DNA of 64,000 nt from Ensifer adhaerens (GTDB taxonomy: Bacteria; Pseudomonadota; Alphaproteobacteria; Rhizobiales; Rhizobiaceae). The stretch covers positions 124,001 to 188,000 of the forward strand of contig NZ_CP083350.1 in the NCBI RefSeq assembly GCF_020035535.1, read 5' to 3'. The notes under the pieces were generated by a model. That model was not told the DNA's origin and made no database searches. It worked only from the letters and a program-made list of their open reading frames with translations. This document shows positions 58,202-64,000 of the stretch, one piece after another; the first letter of the stretch is position 1; each line of letters begins with the position of its first letter. The position numbers were made by a program, and so were the translations under genes.

Positions 58202-59302
58202 TCAGGCATGGCCGGTTCGCATCAAGGAAAGCATGGTTGCGCTTCCGCTTGGTCGTGAATTTGATTCCGGATTAAAAGAAGTTCTTCCGCTCGAATGGGA
58301 AGCGCGAAACATGTCGCCGACGCCGAGGACCTCCCGGCTGGCTCCGGCAAGGGCCGCAACCGGCGTCTGCAGATCGCCCTGCTCCAGAAACGACGGGCCA
58401 TCCTCGGCTTTCGCCGCGTCCGGCAGCAGCCGCGCCGTCAGACGAGAAAGCAGCCGGGCGAAGGGAGCAGCCAAGGCCGCCAGCACGAGATTGAAGCCAA
58501 GATGCGCGTCGACCGGCAGCTTGTCATGCGACAGCGGCAATAGTTTGAGCAAATGGCCGGAGTAGCCATCCAACGGCAGTGCCAGGAGGCAACCAACTGC
58601 CCGGACGATCAGATTTCCAAGCGCGACACGTCGGGCGCTGGGCGCCGCATGGAGCGTTGCAAGAACCGGCGGCACGGCCCCACCGAGATTTGCGCCAAGA
58701 ACGAGCACGATAAGCAGCCCGGTCGAAAGCTGGCCGGATGCGGCAAGGACGGCAAGGGCTGCGGAGATGACCAACGCAACCGGCCAGGCATTGTCGAGGA
58801 GCGCGAGGAAGGCAGAAAGCGCCACAGACGTTCGAAGCGGTTCGGTGGCAGCGCCGATCAGGTGCAACGACAGCAACATCAGCCCAACACCGACGAGCGC
58901 GGCACCTGCCCCCTTGCGGGCATTCGAGCTTCCGCGCCCGACGACGACACCGCAAAGCAGCAAAAGCGGCGAAAGCCATCCCAGGCCCAATGCGACGATC
59001 CAGGCGGTCATCGCCGGTCCGACATTGGCGCCAAGCAGTACCACTTGCGCCATGCGCGGCAGGATGAGGTCACGCTCGACGAATGACGCCACCATCAGGG
59101 CAGTCGCGGTCGAACTCTGCAGCGCAACGGTCGCGACGAGGCCGGAGAAGAAGGAGCGAAAGCCGTCGCGCGTTCCGGCCGCAAGGCCAGCCTTCAGCCG
59201 AGCGCCGAAGGCGCGCTGCATGCCCTCGCGCACCTGGCCGAGACCGAAGAGGAGAAGGGCCACAGCGCCGAAGAGATTGATGCTGACGTTCGCCGAATCC
59301 AC
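58202..59302 (-). pseudogene. N-terminal membrane part of a Na/Pi cotransporter (NptA type), truncated
   Basis: The GTG start at 59302 with GGGGAGGGAG upstream is followed by about 330 residues of true family sequence: VNLFGAVALLLFGLGQVREGM, the QSSTATALMV motif of Na/Pi carriers, GANVGPAMTAW and GANLGGAVPPV. Homology runs to REVLGVGDMF near 58310. Beyond that the frame reads unrelated residues to a stop at 58202. The PhoU-like tail is at 55764-56235, past the Fic island. Most of the channel remains, so residual transport cannot be excluded. Na/Pi carriers of this class can export phosphate. Confidence 0.82.
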
Positions 59303-59324
59303 GGCTCCCTCCCCTTGAGCAGCC

Positions 59325-59618
59325 TTACTGCCGGCCCCGCAGCAATTCCGCCCGGAACAACTGCTGAAAGGCAGCGTAGCTTTCGAAGCCAAGATCGTTG
59401 ACGAGGCGCATCACCGTCGTCGTCGAGACGCCGCTGCGCTCGGCCACCTCGCGCGCGCTCGCGAAGGCAACGTCATAGGGATGGCCAAGGACGAACTTCG
59501 CCACCTCCAGCCGCCCGCCCTTCAACCGCCGTACACCGAGGCGACAGGACTCCCGCAGTTCGACAAAAGTCGCCGGAGGTGCGATCGAGGCGGTAGTGAC
59601 GGACAGTTGATGGACCAT
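59325..59618 (-). CDS. RpiR-type HTH-only protein
   Basis: 97 residues equal to the N-terminal HTH_6 domain of RpiR regulators (REVAERSGVSTTTVMRLVNDLGFESYAAFQQLFRAEL), ending in RGRQ. The sugar-phosphate-binding SIS domain of RpiR proteins (normally ~280 residues in total) is absent. No SIS remnant follows, since the transporter starts 23 bp later. It starts 2 bp after the metallophosphoesterase stop, so it belongs to the same operon. Confidence 0.8.
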   Translation of the reverse strand: MVHQLSVTTASIAPPATFVELRESCRLGVRRLKGGRLEVAKFVLGHPYDVAFASAREVAERSGVSTTTVMRLVNDLGFESYAAFQQLFRAELLRGRQ

Positions 59619-59620
59619 GT

Positions 59621-61321
59621 TTAGGCCGCCTCCACGTTGGAGGGCGTGCTCTCGATGTGGACACGAAGACTGCCGGTTTCGGCACGATCAAGAAAGGCGT
59701 CGAACGCACCGAAGAAGATCGAGAGGAAAGTGTCAGTCGAGCCGTCCCAACCACCTTCCGCAGCACTACCGAACCGTGCAGCGAGCGCTCGATAGAGCCT
59801 GAGGTGTGGCGCGGAGATCTTGTCGAGCGCGAGCACGGAGGCCTGGCGCAGACAATACCAATCGGTGATCAGCTCAAGCATTTCCAGGCGAACCAAGTCA
59901 GTGGCGTCCTCGGGCGGGCATGCCGCGATCACACTCTCGATCGCGCCCGGCCCGCCGAGGCGTTTGCAGACATCCTCGACAGTGAGCCCGGAGATCGCTT
60001 CGACGGCTTCCTTCGGCCACTCCTTGGGAAAGTAGCGATGCTGAACCAGGGCGCGTTTATGCGCTTTCAGGAACGATCCGTAGTCGGAGACGTCAAAGGC
60101 GCTATCAGCCTCTTCCGTGAGATGGGCCATTTCGCGCCGATAGCCACAGGAGATGCGCGGATCGACGGCGCTGGAGGACAGCTCGACGGTTTCGACCAGC
60201 AGGCCAGGGGCGGATGGCTCGACGATCTTGAAGGCTGGCGGAAAGGCCACCAGGGACGGCACGGCGATATTGGTGAGCACACCGTCGCCGGATCCTCGGT
60301 GCGTGACGCCCTCGACATGCAGATGCCCGCTGAAGTGCAGCGTCATCCCTGCGTCGATCAGAGCCTGCGCGACTTCCTTGCGCGGCGTCCTGCGAGCAAT
60401 GTTCGTCTCACCGAAAAGCACGCCTTCGGCACCCGTTGCCCCATCAAAGGGATCGAGAACCGGATAGTGCGAGAAGGCAAGAAGCGTCTTTCCGAGCCTG
60501 CGGGCGCGTGCCGAGACGTCGGCGATCCAATCGATGATGAACGGCTTCAGCTTCAAGAGCGCATTCCAGCCGGCCCCGGTACTATCGACGAAAGCCGCCT
60601 CATCGCCTTCTGGGAACATGCCGTCGCGCGGCTCGAACACGTTGGCGTCGATCATCATCAGCCAGAGACCGGGCTCCGGCTCGACCAGATAGGTAGCGTC
60701 CATCAGCGCGTAGCGGTTTCGGCCATCTGGGGACGAAACGTCGTAGAGACGGTCTTCGACCTTGTCCGAGGCGCCGAACGGGGTCTCCCAATGGATATCG
60801 TCGGACCTTCGGAAGTATCCGAATGCGGCCATCGGCGCGAGGCCCGTCGGATACCCCTCGCAATACATGGACGGCGTCGCGTAAGTGCCGGGGCAGGCCA
60901 TTTCCTCATCGCTGGTGACGAGGACCCTCGCATCATTCACATCGAGAAACTGCTTGGTGTGATGGCGGCCCCTGGGGCCGAAAATGTCGTGGTTGCCGGG
61001 GAGTGCGTAGAAGCGCGTATCATTCTCGCGTTCATGCCGCTCCAGAATGGTGCGCAGGCGCTCTGCGGTTTGCCGCTGGCCGTCATCCGTATAGTCGCCC
61101 AGCAAGACGACGTGACGGATTCCGCGCCGGGCAACCTCCGACAATGCCTCGTCCAGCGCCCTCGCACTCTCGTTGAATACGCGGGTCGACTCGCGCGTAT
61201 CGGCCCAGCTTCTGATGGCCAACGCCTTCCCATCGACCTCGATGGCTGGAAACGCGAAGTCGGTCTCAAGATCATGAAAGTGGGCGTCAGCGATCACGGC
61301 GATCCGCGGCAAGTCAGCCAT
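59621..61321 (-). CDS. Calcineurin-like metallophosphoesterase
   Basis: 566 residues. The N-terminal ~330 residues carry the dimetal motifs in order: DAHFHD, LLGDYTDDG, LPGNHD, FSHYPV and SGHLHVEG. A C-terminal ~230-residue helical domain is unassigned. There is no signal peptide, so it acts in the cytoplasm. The start at 61321 is 9 nt after GGAGG and overlaps the preceding phosphatase gene by 8 bp. It likely cleaves a phosphodiester or monoester related to the substrates of the IMPase/DSP pair in the same operon. Confidence 0.88.
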   Translation of the reverse strand: MADLPRIAVIADAHFHDLETDFAFPAIEVDGKALAIRSWADTRESTRVFNESARALDEALSEVARRGIRHVVLLGDYTDDGQRQTAERLRTILERHERENDTRFYALPGNHDIFGPRGRHHTKQFLDVNDARVLVTSDEEMACPGTYATPSMYCEGYPTGLAPMAAFGYFRRSDDIHWETPFGASDKVEDRLYDVSSPDGRNRYALMDATYLVEPEPGLWLMMIDANVFEPRDGMFPEGDEAAFVDSTGAGWNALLKLKPFIIDWIADVSARARRLGKTLLAFSHYPVLDPFDGATGAEGVLFGETNIARRTPRKEVAQALIDAGMTLHFSGHLHVEGVTHRGSGDGVLTNIAVPSLVAFPPAFKIVEPSAPGLLVETVELSSSAVDPRISCGYRREMAHLTEEADSAFDVSDYGSFLKAHKRALVQHRYFPKEWPKEAVEAISGLTVEDVCKRLGGPGAIESVIAACPPEDATDLVRLEMLELITDWYCLRQASVLALDKISAPHLRLYRALAARFGSAAEGGWDGSTDTFLSIFFGAFDAFLDRAETGSLRVHIESTPSNVEAA

Positions 61322-61932
61322 TGGCATTCGCCTCCGCGCGGGACGCTTCAACGAGATCGATCCAGGTGGAGGCGCGCCGCGCCGCCTCGTACAGCATCGG
61401 CTTCGGTGTTTCGAACCATTCGTCCGGCCGCAGCTCGCGATGCTCGCGGATATGGGCGACCGCGGCGTCTAGGGTCGGAAACAGGTGCGGCTGTTGCTTG
61501 TGCAGGAAAAGCGCCACCAGCGACACGGAGCGACTGCGCCCGCCGCGGCAGTTCACCAGAATGTTGCCGCCGTCGACGAAGGGGTAGGTCGGGCGTTTAG
61601 GCATCGTTTGACGCAGGGCTCCGTCGAGAATGTAGTAGGCACCAAGCATCATCGTGTCCGGGCTGCCGTCGCCATCGATCATGCCGAGCTTGTAGTAGCG
61701 TATGTCGGCGTAGCCACTTGCGCAGAGGTCGTCATTGACCGCGACCCTCCTCACGCACGAGATTGATATCGAGGTTGACCGCACAGTTGACGACGATGGT
61801 GATCCCGTGACGCTTGAGCAGTTCCATGTCGCGCGCGCCGTCGCTGCCGCCGATATAGAGATCCGCTCTACGGGGGCCAAGTTCCGTGGCGATCAGGCTG
61901 ATTGCGGGTCGCGCGTAAACCGGTGCGTCCAT
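61314..61932 (-). pseudogene. Dual-specificity phosphatase-like gene 2, frameshifted
   Basis: A paralogue of 46080-46703. The first ~62 codons from ATG 61932 (AGAAGGAAA site) read MDAPVYARPAISLIATELG...HGITIVVNCAVNLDINLVREE, then hit TGA. The rest (NDDLCASGYADIRYYKLGMIDGDG onward, including the CX5R loop NCRGGRSRS) is in the next frame. Removing one G from the GGG at 61745-61747 (CCC on the plus strand) joins the two halves in line with the intact paralogue. It is a real mutation, a sequencing error or a frameshift site; the sequence alone cannot decide. Confidence 0.85.
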
Positions 61933-61982
61933 TGTAGTTTCCTTCTGTTGTCGTCGAACGAGGCGCTCCGCCGATCGTTGGT

Positions 61983-62822
61983 TCACGCCGGCTGAAGCGC
62001 AGCGGTCCGTTCGTGGGCAAGGATCGGAATGCCGGAGGCTTCGCTGACACCGTCGGCGATGGCCGGCGTCGATGCAAGCACCGGTCCTCCGTCCCGCAGA
62101 CTGCCGATCTCCAGGAACGGGCACACGACGCCGCCGGCCTCGGCAACGAGCAGGAGCCCGGCGAGGCAGTCCCAGGAATTCATGTGCAGCTCCACATAGG
62201 CATCGGAGCGCCCATCAGCGACATAGGCAAGCGCCAGTGCTCCGGACGCCCCGCGCCGGACATTGGCGCCCTTGGCGAGCATCAACCGCATGGTTTGTAG
62301 ATAGGTCTCGTCCGGCACCCGGCGTGACCAGCCCATTTCGACGGAGGCTGCATCGAAGGTGACCGTCGACGAGATGCTTATGGGCTTGCCGTTCAAAGTC
62401 GCCCCAGCGCCTCGTCGACAAAAGTAGAGCTCGTCCTGGGCCGGATTGTAGATCGCGCCGATCTCTGCACTGCCCCCTTCGACATAGGTGATCGAAATGC
62501 AGAAATGCGGAATTCCGCGCGCGAAATTGGCGGTGCCGTCCACCGGGTCGACGACCCACACGCGGTCGCCGATCGAGCCGCCGCCCTCCTCGCCCAGAAA
62601 CGCATCTCCAGGAAAGTGCGTGGTGATAGCCTGACGGATATGGGCCTCGGATGCGGCATCGGTTTCCGTGAGGAAATCCTGTGGCCCCTTCAGCGAGAAG
62701 CCGCGCTCGGAACTCTCCTTGAAGCCGCTCAGCACCAATGCGCCGGCAGAGCGAATGACGTCCCGACATAACGACGCCCGTCCTGCGAGGTCATTCGAAT
62801 AGCGCGGATTGTGATCGTTCAT
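61983..62822 (-). CDS. Inositol monophosphatase-family phosphatase 2
   Basis: 279 residues with intact IMPase sites: TETDAASE, GEEGGGS, DPVDGTANFARG and a C-terminal WDCLAGLLLVAEAGG. It is related to 46721-47614. The start at 62822 follows GGAG at 8 nt. It is first in the operon IMPase-DSP-metallophosphoesterase-RpiR-NptA and sits just after a perfect inverted repeat. Confidence 0.9.
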   Translation of the reverse strand: MNDHNPRYSNDLAGRASLCRDVIRSAGALVLSGFKESSERGFSLKGPQDFLTETDAASEAHIRQAITTHFPGDAFLGEEGGGSIGDRVWVVDPVDGTANFARGIPHFCISITYVEGGSAEIGAIYNPAQDELYFCRRGAGATLNGKPISISSTVTFDAASVEMGWSRRVPDETYLQTMRLMLAKGANVRRGASGALALAYVADGRSDAYVELHMNSWDCLAGLLLVAEAGGVVCPFLEIGSLRDGGPVLASTPAIADGVSEASGIPILAHERTAALQPA

Positions 62823-62835
62823 CGGGAGACTCCGT

Positions 62836-62867
62836 TGCACACGCGTGCACATTTGCACGCGTGTGCA
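62836..62867. promoter_or_regulatory. Perfect 14-bp inverted repeat, probable operator of the IMPase 2 operon
   Basis: TGCACACGCGTGCA and its exact complement are separated by CATT. Each arm also contains the palindrome CACGCGTG. It lies 13 bp before the IMPase 2 start in an 84-bp gap. The TGCACACG half matches the ACACGTG sites beside the LacI gene (54507-54520). Confidence 0.65.
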
Positions 62868-62906
62868 CCTCACGCAAGCGGAATCTGCGCCTGCGTCTCG
62901 TCGTCT

Positions 62907-63383
62907 CTATTGTCGCATTGAACGCTTCGTGCCGGTCCGCGTAGCGAGCACATTACGGATCGCAAAGCTCGAGTGGATCCGCGAGACACCAGGAAGAGCG
63001 GAGAGGATTTCCTTATGAATGCGCTCGAACTCGCCGGCATTGGCGACTTCGACGCGCAAGAGATAGTCCGACCCGCCGGTCATCAGGAAACATTCCTTTA
63101 TTTCCGGGTGCCTGCGTATCGCGGCCTCGAAACGGTCGAGGTAGTCCTCCGTCTGGCGATCGAGCGTGATGTTGATGATCACGGCAATGGAAGCTTCGAC
63201 GTTCGACGTGTCCACGAGAGCGGTATAGCCGCGGATAACGCCGGCCTGTTCCATCAGTTTTATGCGCCGAAGACAGGCCGATGGGGAGAGGCCGACTTCT
63301 GCGGCGAGACTCGCATTGCTTCGTCGGGCATCCAGCCGAAGCAGGCGAAGAATATTGCGGTCTATCGCATCAAGCGCGGACAT
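62907..63383 (-). CDS. Lrp/AsnC-family transcriptional regulator
   Basis: 158 residues. The N-terminal HTH is NASLAAEVGLSPSACLRRIKLMEQAGVI, then an AsnC/RAM ligand-binding domain (DYLDRFEAAIRRHPEIKECFLMTGGSDYLLRVEV). It is divergent from alanine racemase across 125 bp, as DadR is from dadX in rhizobia, so activation of D/L-alanine catabolism is likely. Confidence 0.92.
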   Translation of the reverse strand: MSALDAIDRNILRLLRLDARRSNASLAAEVGLSPSACLRRIKLMEQAGVIRGYTALVDTSNVEASIAVIINITLDRQTEDYLDRFEAAIRRHPEIKECFLMTGGSDYLLRVEVANAGEFERIHKEILSALPGVSRIHSSFAIRNVLATRTGTKRSMRQ

Positions 63384-63508
63384 GGCAGATCATTCCAATT
63401 CATCTTTGTTTCTTTCAATGATCATGATTTCACGCAACGATCAATCATTCTTTCCTCGGAAATTTCACGATCGTTTCACTAGTCTCGCGCCAATACGGGG
63501 AGGCTGGA

Positions 63509-64000
63509 ATGGACGGGACAATACAGGCGAAAAGGCAACACGCGGCGACCGCCACAGGCGGCGCATCGGGCTACCTGACCATCGACCTTGCGGCCATTGC
63601 TCGCAACTATGAAAAGCTGGCGGCGGAAGTCGCGCCGGCGCGTGCCGCAGCAGTCGTCAAGGCGGACGCCTACGGGCTCGGCGCCGTCAGGGTCGCGGCC
63701 AGGCTATACGAACACGGCTGCCGCCACTTCTTCGTCGCCCACTTCGTCGAGGCCCTGCGCCTCCAGCCAACTCTCGCCGCCGATGCCATTATCTATGTGT
63801 TGAACGGCCTTCAACCCGGCAATGAAACGGCCTGCGCCGAGCGCGGCATCGTGCCGATCATCAATTCACTGGAGCAGTTGCAGCGCTGGAGCCACACGGC
63901 GAGGACGCTCGGCCGCAAGCTGCCGGCGGCGCTGCAGTTCGATACCGGCATGTCGCGTCTCGGCATTCCACCGGCGGAACGCGCTGCCGTTGCCAGCCTG
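63509..64000 (+). CDS. alr: Alanine racemase (3' end outside window)
   Basis: The first 164 residues are visible. After a short lead, GYLTIDLAAIARNYEKL precedes VVKADAYGLGA, the PLP-lysine motif of alanine racemase (Lys at about residue 50). LQFDTGMSRLG follows. GGGGAGG precedes the ATG. With the divergent Lrp regulator it is more likely a catabolic DadX-type enzyme feeding D-alanine dehydrogenase than the cell-wall Alr. Confidence 0.92.
   Translation, partial: MDGTIQAKRQHAATATGGASGYLTIDLAAIARNYEKLAAEVAPARAAAVVKADAYGLGAVRVAARLYEHGCRHFFVAHFVEALRLQPTLAADAIIYVLNGLQPGNETACAERGIVPIINSLEQLQRWSHTARTLGRKLPAALQFDTGMSRLGIPPAERAAVASL

Noticed and set aside
56236-58309. Calling the Fic island an insertion sequence or integron
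   Set aside because: I see no transposase, integrase, terminal inverted repeats or target duplication at the junctions.
59657-61600. 647-codon plus-strand frame opposite the metallophosphoesterase
   Set aside because: The minus strand carries all metallophosphoesterase motifs in order; the plus frame shows none.
62836-62867. Reading the perfect inverted repeat as a terminator of the Lrp gene
   Set aside because: There is no T-run on either strand and it lies 13 bp before the IMPase 2 start, so an operator is more likely.

Overview
The window is GC-rich, densely coded DNA typical of an alphaproteobacterial Rhizobiales genome (Sinorhizobium/Ensifer-Rhizobium-Agrobacterium type). It holds ABC uptake systems next to dedicated catabolic enzymes and LysR, GntR, AraC, LacI, SorC or Lrp regulators, with overlapping ATGA or TGATG gene junctions. 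I see no rRNA, tRNA, CRISPR array, IS element or replication gene. This looks like an accessory catabolic replicon or region (megaplasmid or chromid style), but that is inference.

Layout. (1) 3-6745: a SorC-type regulator, cut by the window edge, convergent with a sugar ABC operon (two permeases, fused ATPase, binding protein) that ends in a PfkB kinase. (2) 7472-26917: one long minus-strand run of N-compound genes. It has a PotABCD-like ABC transporter with two different ATPases, two SDRs, a CE4-fold imidase/deacetylase, a small CxxC protein, a COG0523 metal GTPase, a binding-protein-like protein without signal peptide, an amidase, an AraC regulator, HyuA and HyuB, a GNAT and a class III aminotransferase. 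A GntR regulator with two winged-helix domains (27473-28513) is divergent. (3) 28690-34249: pxpA-accB-accC-pxpB-pxpC, a split urea-carboxylase-like/5-oxoprolinase set, with a divergent LysR. (4) 34234-41680: a LysR and a polar amino acid ABC transporter coupled to a three-part opine-oxidase-like flavoprotein and a RidA. (5) 41736-45951: a second LysR / binding protein / FAD oxidase / RidA module without permeases. (6) 46080-55754: an Afu/Fbp-type ABC transporter with three tandem paralogous binding proteins, an inositol-monophosphatase-family enzyme, a dual-specificity-type phosphatase and a divergent LacI. (7) 55764-62822: an operon with a second IMPase-like gene, a second (frameshifted) phosphatase, a metallophosphoesterase, an HTH-only RpiR protein and a Na/Pi cotransporter gene. 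That last gene is broken in two by a ~2 kb island carrying a Fic protein. (8) 62907-64000: an Lrp regulator divergent from alanine racemase, cut by the window end.

The most interesting parts are regions 6 and 7. The two operons share paralogous IMPase/phosphatase pairs, and similar ACACGTG/CACGCGTG palindromes sit upstream of both. This suggests one regulon for uptake and cytoplasmic dephosphorylation of a phosphorylated carbon source, with phosphate export by the NptA-type carrier that the Fic island has since disrupted. The second is region 2, a combined imide/amide/hydantoin degradation set with an unexplained cytoplasmic binding-protein homologue translationally coupled to a metal-chaperone GTPase.
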